This document shows, piece after piece, positions 31,094-41,225 of a DNA stretch of 64,000 nt. The translations under genes were made by a program, and so were the position numbers. Origin of the DNA: Molossus alvarezi. Taxonomy: Eukaryota; Chordata; Mammalia; Chiroptera; Molossidae. The notes beneath the pieces are model-generated. The model had not been told where the DNA came from and searched no databases. It worked only from the letters and a program-made list of their open reading frames with translations. The DNA lies in contig CM073887.1 in the NCBI GenBank assembly GCA_037176705.1, positions 86,934,348 to 86,998,347 of the forward strand, read 5' to 3'. Positions within the stretch are counted from its first letter, which is position 1. Every line of letters begins with the position of its first letter.

Positions 31094-34015
31094 AAAAATT
31101 AATGACACTGGAAAAGAAATGTGCTATTTAGTATTCTAGCTAAGATATCTGTTTTAATTTCAAAGATTAATTTATGATATAATCACTTGCACAAATTTTC
31201 TTGTGGTATTCCGTATGTAGGCATGATGTCTTTGATAAATCTGAATGAATGGCTAACTTTATTCTTCCATTTATATATTTAACTGTTTTAAGCATTTGGA
31301 ATTAAATATATATCATTCTCAATTTTTACAACACTTTTGTTGAGTTATCATTAGACCACAAGCTTAATTTCATCAAGGACAAGCAAATGGTGTGCTCATA
31401 CCTCCCATTTAGCAGCATGTACTTTCTTTTCTTAGTTTTCAGCAGTCGGTTCCAGGGCTTCCCTCATTCTTCCTTCCTCTTGCTTCCCTCTGAGCTTTTA
31501 AATTCACAGTCACTCATTTATCAAGAAACAGCTTTGTCAAGATGAAGAATTTAAATCAAAACAATGTATTTTTGCCACTCTACTATTCCTGTGAAAATAT
31601 CTGAAAGAACTAGTAATGAAATCTCCAAAAGGCACCAATTTTTGGCAGTTTTACCTCTTGCCCAAAGTGGAAAATTTTGTCCCTGAGAATTTCTTCCTGT
31701 TAGCAAGGATAATCACAATGCAATGTTGTATGCAGCCCCAAGCATCTGGGAGGCAAAGGCAAGGGAGGTGTGGGGTTTAGCCCATTTACAGCAGGACCAA
31801 GTGGACAAAAGGAGAAGGAAATGGAAGGAGCCCTCCCCTTGGCCCACCTCTCCCAGGGAAGGACCAGGTGGGGAAGTTGAGGCGGCAGCATGGTCACATA
31901 GTCAGGATCAGCTCTTCAGAGGAGACCACAGTAGTGGTCTCACTATGGCCTCAGACTGGAAACCAGGTCTGCAACAATTATTTCCAGATGTCATGCGTTG
32001 GTGGGCTGAGGATTTTTCTGATTCCTCCATAGGAAGGGGCCGGGGTGGGGGTGCTGAATCTGACGTATGCTATCCAACAAACAGGGTCTAAGAAAGGAAG
32101 GATTTCTGGTTTTCTTAAAAAGAACTTTAGGCAACATTAATGTGCTGAGGCACATTTTAGACACAGACATAGGTTTGGGAAGCTTCAGAAACCTATCAGT
32201 TTTTCTGATCAGGTTAAACAATGCATATATTAAAAAGCTGTAAGTAAAATGTATAGCTCACCTACCCACAATGCAACAAGCTAAATTCTTGATGTTTGGA
32301 AATGTCTACAAGTGTCTGAAAAGAAGTGGGGCAGTCATTCAATTCCAGAGTCCTTTATAATGAGAATGTATTTTGTTAGAGCTGCTTTCAGGATGATGTC
32401 ATTCAAATCCTCACTTTAAAACATAAACAACAGCTTCCAGCAGCAATTATATATTCCTGGGAATGCCATCTTTTTCATTATTTCCTCCTTTTATAGTTAG
32501 AGAAATAGAGAAAAAAATCCTTTTAACAGTAGCTCCAGGAAATGTTGTCAGAATCTTCTAAGAGCCCACGAAAGGACTTGGACCTGCACCGCCACCAGGT
32601 GGCTCCCCAGACAGGCCGCGGTCCCCTTAAGTGGAGCTAAAACCTGTCCAGAAGTGGGGACCATTCCTGGGAACTCAACCTTCTTTTTGTTGCTTCTTTT
32701 TTCCCCCCAAGCCTTTCTTTATTTGTGGGTTTTCAGAACAGTACAATTTAGGCAGTCAAAGCTGAGGCCTTGGTTCTTCTATTGGAGAGAAGGAGTCATT
32801 TGGCTGGCTGTTGAGTTGATTAGATCCTGCCAGATGTGATCTCTTTGAGAGGAGATTTCAGGTCTGTGGATAAGTGAGCATCAGTTTCACCTTTCCGAGG
32901 TTCAATTTCTTGGACACATAATATTTTTAGGACCTGAAAAAAAGTAATAATAACCAGCTCTTCTCTTTCCTGAAGGAGTTTTTGTAGCAGCAGACTTTTA
33001 TTTTGTGCAGTATTTTGTAAGTGTGGACTTGGGAAAGAGAAAAAGCAGGCACACAAGGAAAAGCATATAAATGATTGTTCAAAATGTGTCATCTATCATT
33101 ATTTTCAAAAATAGGCCCTGTTCTCGGAGTCATTCTCTTGTTTCACTAATTTCTGGAAAAATGTGGAAAAAAGGGTGAGCCTGCTTGTGGAGCTCAAATG
33201 GAATTTTTTTTATTTCACTATTTATGTCCTTTGGAGACCACACCCAGCACTTCTGGGACTACAGGGTGGTATTTGAACAGATATCCAGGTCCAAAATGTG
33301 CTCCTCTGTCTCTGTTGGGAAGGCAATGGTTCCTATTTTCCACACCTGGATGACCCAGCAGATTCACTGCATCATACCAATCACCAAATAAATCACAGCT
33401 TATCGGATCTCCCTTTCTAAAATCACTCAGGGTTGGAGCAGGAAAAGACTTTCTTTTATATTCTAGGGAACTGATGTCCAGAGAAGGGAGTGGTATGCCT
33501 ACTTCAGAGGTTAGTGGCTAGTTAGTGCGGCCAGAATGGCTGGACCACCACCCAGATCCCCTGACCCTGTTCAATTCTGTATGCATAAGTCTGGGTTGAC
33601 ACACTTTTGTTTATCTGCCTCAGACACTGGTTTTCTCACACCAAGGAGCCGAGTCCTGTCTTTGCACAAAGCCTGCCCACTGCTCTCTGGTCAAAGCCTG
33701 ATTACAATATCCAGGTCTTGGACTACACACAACCATTTGTGAAACATTTCTCTGGATTCCCAATCAACCTCTAGCTATGGTGTTATTTGCCATCGTTCTT
33801 CAATCTGTTTAATCCCCAAAGCAGTGCTTTGCTTGATCTTTGACTTGGGGAAGGGTGAGGAGAGGACCCTTTTCCTCTCTCTCTTTTAGTTAGGAATCTT
33901 CTACTTAAGCCTTCCCTTCCCAGGAGTGGGAATGTTAAGGAGACTTCTGCTCCTTTCTAGCTCTGTACTCATTTCTCCCCGTGGAGGACCAGGGGAGGAA
34001 CTAACTGATCAACTA
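31094..34015. other. Long stretch without recognised genes or repeats
   Basis: Mixed composition with a GC-richer part around 31720-32080 that has an open frame of 122 codons without recognisable similarity, and another GC-rich patch at 32580-32640. No splice-bounded exon could be defended. It may hold conserved non-coding DNA, which cannot be judged from one sequence. Confidence 0.45.
32591..32603 (+). promoter_or_regulatory. CTCF-like / E-box palindromic motif
   Basis: GCCACCAGGTGGC sits in a GC-rich patch of otherwise unique DNA. It resembles the CTCF core and contains a CAGGTG E-box. Match by eye only. Confidence 0.25.
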
Positions 34016-34199
34016 GTTTTTTTGTTTTTGCTTTTGTTTTGTTTTTTGTTACATATGTTTCTCCTTTTTCCCCCATTGACACACTTCTCCCCAGCCCGCC
34101 CCCTCCCCCAGCATTGTTGTCTATATCCATGGTTACACATACATGCATATAAGGTCTATGGTTTATCTCTTCCCTCTCCCTCACCCCATCCCCCTCTTA
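34016..34199 (-). mobile_element. L1 3' UTR fragment
   Basis: Reverse-strand L1 3' end: T-rich tail, TTGTTACATATGTTTCTCC, CCCCCATTGACAC, TACACATACATGCATATAAG and GGTTTATCTCTTCCC. Truncated before any coding sequence. Confidence 0.88.
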
Positions 34200-34713
34200 A
34201 GATCAGTATGCCTCATGGTAGGCAAACTGGCTCTATCTTGGTAGGCCCTTTCAACTTTGGCCTCTCTGCTTCTGATCTCTTAGTTCAGCTCATTAACCAT
34301 TATGTTCTGCAGGTGGTCACCTATGTGGCCGAATGCTGTCTTGCTTGCAGCTAGCTAAGTGGACACAGGTGTGTCCTACAGACTACTCTCCCCACAGTCT
34401 GGGTCAAGATTTGGGAAGGGTTAGAAGCATCACTGTGTTCTGAAACTTAAACTTTATTCTTCCTCACAGTTGACAACTCAGCTTGGCATGTTGGTAGTTA
34501 TTAGGTGCTGCCCAAACCATTAATGAATCTGATACTGTGATTCTGCTTACCCACCAGTTCTTTGTATAACTTTTCCATTAGTTAAACTTCTGTGGGCAGA
34601 AGAGTAAGTCTCTCAAGCATCAAATATCTGCAATGTTAGGGTCCCTTCTCTTGGTTTACCAGGGTTGTCAAATGATGAACTACCTGTCTGCTAGATTATT
34701 TTTGGTCTCTCTT
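34200..34713. other. Unassigned DNA, no gene seen
   Basis: No coding signal and no repeat recognised. Confidence 0.5.
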
Positions 34714-34722
34714 TAACTCCAG

Positions 34723-34805
34723 TTCCTTCCTTCCTCCCTCCCTCCCTCCCTCCCTTCCTTCCTTCCTTCCTTCCTTCCTTCCTTCCTTCCTTCCTTCCTT
34801 TTCCT
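34723..34805. repeat. (CCTT)n/(CCTC)n microsatellite in a SINE tail
   Basis: About 20 tetranucleotide units. It lies between the SINE to its right and that SINE's target duplication (34714-34728), which is the place of the poly-A tail. Confidence 0.95.
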
Positions 34806-35000
34806 TTTTTAATGTTTATATTGCATTTTTAGAGAGAGAGAGATATCGATGTGAGAGAGAGACATCGATTGGCTGCTTCCTGCACACCACCTACTGGGAA
34901 TGGAGCCCACAACCCAGTCATGTGCCCTGACCCGGAATCGAACCGGGACCTCTCAGTCCATGGGATGACGCTCAATCCACTGAACCACACCAGCCTGGCA
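34806..35000 (-). mobile_element. Short Ves-type SINE, minus strand
   Basis: Reverse-strand head GCCAGGCTGGTGTGGTTCAG, box B GGTTCGATTCC, GA-rich body. The 15-bp target duplication is TAACTCCAGTTCCTT / TAGCTCCAGTTTCTT (34714-34728 and 35001-35015). Confidence 0.9.
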
Positions 35001-35074
35001 TAGCTCCAGTTTCTTTACTCAAGTCACATTTCACTTACTAGAAATACCATTTTGAAAAAATTGAGTTAACAGGG

Positions 35075-35255
35075 AAAAGAAATTAATATTTATGTAATAC
35101 TTTTATATACTCACCATCATATTAACCATTGTGTTCAGATGATCTAGTTTACTATCCATAATAACACAGTGATGGGAATATGGTTATACCCTTACTAAAG
35201 ATAAGAAAACTTAAGCACAGACAGAGAAACTCACAAAAGGTCGTTCAAGGTCATT
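35075..35255 (+). mobile_element. MIR SINE, decayed
   Basis: TAATACTTTTATATACTCACC, CATAATAACACAGTGATGGG and AAGATAAGAAAACTTAAGCAC follow the centre of MIR. Confidence 0.6.
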
Positions 35256-35485
35256 CCCATTTGTTCAGTACCTATTATGTGCTAGGCATGGATCTAAGTG
35301 CTTTATAGACAGTATTTCATTTACTATTCACCACTGTCTTGCCAGGGAGATATTATTATAGTCTCTGAGAAATTAACAACTTGCTATGGAGCTCATGTCT
35401 CAGGAGGGATGGAGGTATAATTTGAGTCCACATCTTTCTGACTCTACAGCTACAAGTTCTTTCTAACATTTCATGCTGCTCCCCC
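35256..35485 (+). mobile_element. MIR SINE
   Basis: CAGTACCTATTATGTGCTAG, GATCTAAGTGCTTTATAGAC and TTTGAGTCCACATCTTTCTG match MIR landmarks. It lies directly behind another MIR in the same orientation. Confidence 0.75.
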
Positions 35486-38109
35486 TCTACAAGTGCTCAT
35501 TTTTTAAACCACTAGGGGGACAATTTTTTATTGTTTCACGGACTTGACAGTAGCAATTAGAGTTTAGTTCCTCTCTCTGCTTTACCATCAACTTCTTTCT
35601 CATTTCTGGGAATGGCAATAGAAAATTTATAGGTATATACGTAATTTTATTTGGAGAACCCTCTAGACAACTGAAAACTCCTTAAAAGAAAACATGGTAC
35701 CTCCACCTCTCAAATGCCTGCCGGATGATAAGGTCTATGCCCACCTGTGTGCTGTTGCTCAGAGTGAGCGCTGGCTCTCGGGTCCTGGCACAGGGCCCTG
35801 GCCCAGTGCTCCCTGGTGTCTGGTCCCATTTGCTGGCTCCTCTGCATTCACAATTCCCCAGAGGCTGAGTCACTGCCCATGAGGCAAATGTTTTAAGTAA
35901 GCAAATATTTATGTAAAATTTGCTGCAAACACATTTTATAAAAAGCTTAAGTATTTACCAGCTGCACAGGTTTTGCTCTTTGTTCTTGCATTTTGTCATG
36001 TGTCAAGCTTGGAAGAGATAAAATATGCATTAGGAACATTTCCATTTGAAGACAAATTTCTGGAGTATTTACACAAGGGTATAAATTTGAGAGGCAAGAT
36101 GTTCCTTAATTTACTTGTTAGGGGGTAATAAATTTGAAGGTGCCAAAAGTTAGCCTATGTTGGGTAAAATAAAGGTAAGAGGTTGCGGAGTGTAGGTTAT
36201 CTTCGAAGATAGGAGCGGGAAGCCCAAAGATGAGAGGGCCCAGGGGGCCAAGGAGAGATGTGAGAAATCTGATTTGAATTACAGGTTGTCCACAGTGAAA
36301 TGAAAAATAAATTTGGCTTCTAAAAAGTAAAAATGGAGATAGCGGAGCTAGGTTAGGAGCAATTTATTTGCTTATTTGTTACATTCTATCACAAGCCAGT
36401 GGGATAAAGTCTAAAAAGGAAATATCCTACAGTAGATCCTGGGGTGATAATGCTTATACTCTGATGTTCTTGGAATAAATGGCTACTACTTTTAGACGTG
36501 TAAAGCTGGTCTGTTGAACAGTCTGAACTTGGGTGGGTAAGGGGCAACTAGAGTAGTTTTCATTTTTTCCTCATTCCTACCTTGATATATATTTTTTCTA
36601 GTCTCTCTTTCCTGACCCACTATAACATGTCAGGCAGATTCACAGCATTCTGATTACTTTCAGCATTTGAAAAATCTAGTACATGCCAATTTAATCCACT
36701 TAAAAACTTTGAACTCATCCTAAGTGGCTCTTCCATGGCTCAAGACTCCGCCTGCACTGGAGACCGGGATGTCATGCTCTTAAGCAGCTCCCCTAGCGAC
36801 ATGTTATCCCAACCTGGAATGGTCATTTGCAAAGCTTTCACAGAGGGTAAAAATGAGATTTCATAAGTTAATTGTTCTGTGACTTCCTTTTTTTTACTGC
36901 ACCCTGAGTTTTGGAATATATAACACTGTACTGAGGTTAAGTAAGGTTGTGTAAACAGAGACTGGTTTCAGTTTCCAGAAGTAACTCTCATACAGCTTGT
37001 GGGTGGACGGCTAGGTTGTCTGAAGTGAACAGTCAACTGAGCCTGGCAAGTGCCACTTTCTGTGAATCTTAGCAACACAACCCAAGCCAACCATGCCTTC
37101 ACCCCAAGTAAATTCAAGGCTCTGTCGTCATCAAAGATGGTAGACCAAGGCAGAACATGTGGAAGGGAGGGCTAGAGAGAGAAGGCAGAAGCCTTTCTGG
37201 TCCTTAAAATCACAAACCTTGGGGTATAACCTTCATGAGACTTGCCAATACCTCCAGAAAACAAATACCTTATTCTGATTTTAGGCAGTCTTTATTTACC
37301 AAAGAAATGATAGGATAGAAGAGAAAAAGAGTGTTATTCAAAAGCTATGTATGGAAAACAGTAAATCATTAAAGAAAATCATTTTCTGAGTATTTATTTG
37401 CTTTATATATTCCACTAATTCACAAGCCAGATTTGGTGATACCCCCAGGATATCTCCACTTACATATAAAGCATTGCGAAGCCCCTTAATGTTTTATTTA
37501 CTTTACTTCATAAATGATTTATATTGTAATTATTAAATTTCTAACTCATCATATCCTAATTGTAGTGGTGGTTATACAAATCTACACATGAGTTAAAACA
37601 ATACACCAAACAAGTCAATTTTATTGTGTCTTAGTTTAAAATAAAACAAAATCAGAAAAAGAAATCATGCTCTACTGTCTTTCTCACACTTACCTTTCAA
37701 GTTCAGTTCAGTCCACACTGAGTTACACTTTGATTCTTCTGGAAGTGTATTACTGAGTACATCATTTATTATTTGGTTCTTATCAATAATAGAACTCTCT
37801 TCCTAGATCAATAATAGTACTTAGAATAACAGTATTTGCTGCCCACATCATTTGTCATCGGGCACTTACCAGTAATTGCTTTTGCACTGTTGCTTACCTC
37901 TCTCGGGTGGGAACGTCTTGTTTCTCTAGGTAGAATGGAAATAGCACTTATTTTTATGTGCAATACTATTTCGTCTGTGTGTACATTATATTTCATCTTT
38001 CATTCAAAACAAGCCAGTATAATTGTATTAATATATATTATATTTTTTTGGATGAGGAAATTAAATCTTGTAAAGTTACAGGAAGTATCTAGAGGCAAAG
38101 CTGTGAATT
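35486..38109. other. Long stretch without recognised genes or repeats
   Basis: GC-richer parts lie at 35690-35880, 36180-36260 and 36730-36830. Short frames of 60 to 91 codons only. A TATA-like TGGAATATATAAC (36912-36924) lies about 40 bases before an ISRE-like motif. No exon could be defended. Confidence 0.45.
36964..36976 (+). promoter_or_regulatory. ISRE-like motif
   Basis: GGTTTCAGTTTCC fits the GTTTCNNTTTC interferon-response pattern. A chance match is likely at this motif length. Confidence 0.2.
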
Positions 38110-38123
38110 AAGAATAGTCCTGG

Positions 38124-38351
38124 TTGCCCTTGCCATATGGCTCAGTTGGTTGGAGCGTTGTCCCATAGTATCAAAAGGTTGCGGGTTCAATTCCCAGTTA
38201 GGGCATGTACCTAGGTTTCAGGTTTGATGCCCGGTCAGGGTGCATATGGGAGACAACTGATCAATGTTTCTCTCTCACATCAATGTTTCTCTCTCACATC
38301 AATGTTTCTCTCTCTCTAAAATCAATAAAAACATGTCCTTGGGTGAAAAAA
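38124..38351 (+). mobile_element. Short Ves-type SINE with triplicated 3' unit
   Basis: tRNA-like head, GGTTCAATTCCC box B, then three tandem copies of ATCAATGTTTCTCTCTC and an AATCAATAAAAACATGTCC tail. The target duplication is AAGAATAGTCCTGG / AAGAATAGGCCTGG (38110-38123 and 38352-38365). Confidence 0.9.
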
Positions 38352-38398
38352 AAGAATAGGCCTGGCTGAATCCCAAGCCCATGGTCTTTCCTTTACAC

Positions 38399-38661
38399 CA
38401 GCACTTTTCAACCAGTATGCCGTAAGAATGTTTACAGCATGCAATACCTATTTAGTCAGGGGCACTGACCTCTTTTCCCTTTGATTGTTCAATAAAAAAA
38501 ATGACAACAGCCAACTCAATGGCCATGTGGTATGAATGAATCAAAATTATACCTATGTTTTTTGTCAGATTGGCAAAAACTATCATATATTTTTTGTTTG
38601 CCACAGAGTTTTAGTAATTTGTTTATGTGTGCCGTGAGATGAGAAAGGTTGAACATCTCTG
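38399..38661 (+). mobile_element. Non-autonomous hAT element (MITE), 263 bp
   Basis: Ends CAGCACTTTTCAACC and GGTTGAACATCTCTG form imperfect 15-bp inverted repeats (11 matches). A decayed 8-bp target duplication CTTTACAC / CTCTATAT flanks it. The interior (TGTGTGCCGTGAGATGAGAA near the right end) has no coding sequence, as in the nhAT elements of vesper bats. Confidence 0.8.
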
Positions 38662-38669
38662 CTCTATAT

Positions 38670-39555
38670 CAGTGTGCTTTCCACAGCCAGTTGGCATGCT
38701 ACCGTGTCTTACACTCTAGAACCCCCAACATTCTTCAACGACTTCTCCACATTTAAATAAACAAATATTTATTCATTTATTTATTTATTTCTATTCCATA
38801 AGGTAGTTGTAAGGTGCTTGAACATTCTAGTTGGGTTGCATCCCTGTCCCTCAGACTCTGTGTTAGACTCTGATGTGGCCAGGTGGGCTAGACAGAACAA
38901 GTTCTGCGAGTTAGAGGAGAAGCCAGGAGCACCCTTAGGCCCACATGTTGATGGCAGGTGGTGGACGGTGTTCTCATCTTGCTCTTCCCACTGGCTCCTC
39001 TGTCATTACTAGGTGAGAAAATCCTGAGTAGTGTCAGGAATGTACTCCCGGGGTCAGCATCCAAGGCTTGAATTTCTTATGTGAGCTCTGGGAAAAATAC
39101 TTAGTTCTCAGAGGTGTCTGCTTTCTTTGCTGGGTGTTTTCTAAGATAAGGATAAAGCCAAATGAAACCACACAAAAAGTTGTGCTTGTAATAATACACC
39201 TTCACCAAAGTTTAAAGCCGGAGTTTTCTCTGAACTCCCTCCTCTAAGTTACCTTGCTGCTGCTACTCAAATATTCCAAAGTCCAGAATAATAGTACTGT
39301 GTGATTTTGTGTTTTATAAACATCGCAGTGTCACTGTCACAGGCTTTGTGTCCCCTCCACTTGTTGCTATTTCATTCACATTGCAAACAACTGCTTTACT
39401 ATTACTTCTCTTTCCCCTCGGCACCAGCCTCTCGGTACTAAGTTTTCCCAGGTTTCCTTTATACAGCATCACTATGTTTTATATAATATGGAAGTTTGTT
39501 TATACTGATTCCAAAGCCCATTTTCTCTTTCTGCTTGTTTTTGTTTTTGTTTTTT
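38670..39555. other. Unassigned DNA, no gene seen
   Basis: A short ATTT run lies at 38766-38790. Otherwise no repeat and no credible coding frame. Confidence 0.5.
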
Positions 39556-39771
39556 TTTAAATCCTCACTCAAGGATATTTTTCCATTTATCTTCAGATAG
39601 AGTGGAGGGAGAGAGAAATATCGACATGAGAGAGACACATCAACTGGTTGCCTCCCAAATGACGCTGACCAGGGCCAGGGAACAAACCACAACCAAAGTA
39701 TAGCCCTTAACAGGAATAGAACCCCTGACTCTGTGGTGTGTGGGCTGAAGCTGTAATGGCTGAGGCAAACT
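39556..39771 (-). mobile_element. Ves SINE, minus strand, diverged
   Basis: Reverse Ves from ATCCTCACTCAAGGATA through GACCAGGGCCAGGGAACAAA to CTGAGGCAAACTG. The head is more diverged than in other copies. Confidence 0.85.
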
Positions 39772-39787
39772 GCTTGTAATTTTTTTT

Positions 39788-39991
39788 TCTTTATTGATTT
39801 TAGAGAGAGAGGAAGGGAAAGGGAGAGAGAGATAGAAACATCGATGAGAGAGAACATCGATTGGCTGCCTCCTGTATGCCCCGCACTGGGAATTTGGCTC
39901 ACAACCTGGGCATGTGCCCTGACCGGGAATCAAACCAGTGACCTCTTTGTGCATGGGTCGACATTCAGCCATTGAGCCACACCATCCGGGT
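39788..39991 (-). mobile_element. Short Ves-type SINE, minus strand
   Basis: Reverse short-type SINE: TTATTGATTTTAGAGAGAG tail side, GACCGGGAATCAAACC box B and a TGAGCCACACCATCCGGG head. It stands directly beside the preceding Ves in the same orientation. Confidence 0.9.
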
Positions 39992-41225
39992 TGTATTTTT
40001 AATTTAAAACCTTTGACTCTTTTTCTGTCTTATGTCACTGGTTCCTCATCTTATTTTTGTATCATTGGCACATGTAATTATTTTGCTGGTTACATTTTTT
40101 GCTTCATTAACAAAGACATTAAACAAATGCACCATATGTTACAACTTCTTCTGCAACTTTCTATTTTTATTTTTTTTAATTCTTCTGACATTTTCTCTGG
40201 TTTCAACATTTAGTCTTAAAGACCCCTGACCTTGATTCCACCTGTAAGCATGTGCCTGGCCTTATGTGGGAGATGGGTTCTGTGTGGGTTGTTTGTGGAA
40301 CATTGAGGAGAAATCCCTAGCCTCAAAATGGAAACCCTTCAGTATTAACTTTACTTTTATAAACTAATAGGAATTCTATTTAATGGGGAGCTAGATATAT
40401 ATAGAAAATGCACACTTTATATATAAAGTACTCTTGGAGCACTACTGTGTCGAGTAACCTTGATGATTAATGAAGGTGGACAATAGCACGAAGTTTCAAG
40501 AAGATTGAGGAGAAGCCGAGTTTTGGTGAGAGGGGGAAGTGAATTTACTTCTGGAACTTGGGCAGGGTACTGCTGTGAGGGGGAAAAGCACAGGGACCCA
40601 CCTGGTGGGAGAGAGGAGAAAGCAGAGGGGAGAGAAAGGAAAGAAAGGACGATTCTAGGAGATGGGGAAAATGGAAGTAAAAATGGTACCAAAGATGAAC
40701 GTTCTGATTATTTTTCCTAGGGCTCAGAGTACAGGAATGACCGACCAGGAATGGAGGGGGAGAAAAGTGGTACTTTCCGTGCTATGTCTATCCAAAGGGT
40801 TCAGCCTCAGCCTACAAGGTAACAGTCTAATGAGGAGGAATGTCCATTTCCAGCAACAGTGTAGACTGATGGTTTATGAACACCAAAAATGCTTTCTACA
40901 CACCAAACTCTCAGACATGCTCATACATCTCTGTATGTGCTGAGTTGGCAAGAATGTAAAAAAGAAATTGTGAGTTCAAAATGATAAGTATAAATCCTCA
41001 AAGTCAGGCAGTACTGAAGCCAGCAGCTGCCCAGTACAAATATGCAGACTCCTGGTGTCCTGGAACTTTTGTTTTAATAGGTCAGGGACAGGGACAGAGA
41101 GATCTGTGGACTTATCAGACACTCCAGGAGAAATCAAGGTTCCTGAAAAGTGACTCCTAGTGAAAGAGAGAACCAAAAAACAAAATTCTACAAAAAGAGA
41201 TAGTATGGAATCTCACATCTTTTCT
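39992..41225. other. Unassigned DNA, no gene seen
   Basis: Purine-rich around 40500-40670. Frames of up to 93 codons have no recognisable similarity. Confidence 0.45.

Noticed and set aside
31723..32091. 122-codon open frame in GC-richer unique DNA
   Set aside because: No domain, homologue or splice structure recognised. The length is within chance for this composition.
34016..34215. Target duplication for the L1 3' fragment at 34016
   Set aside because: GATCAACTAG on the left and AAGATCAGT on the right share only a few bases. Not convincing.
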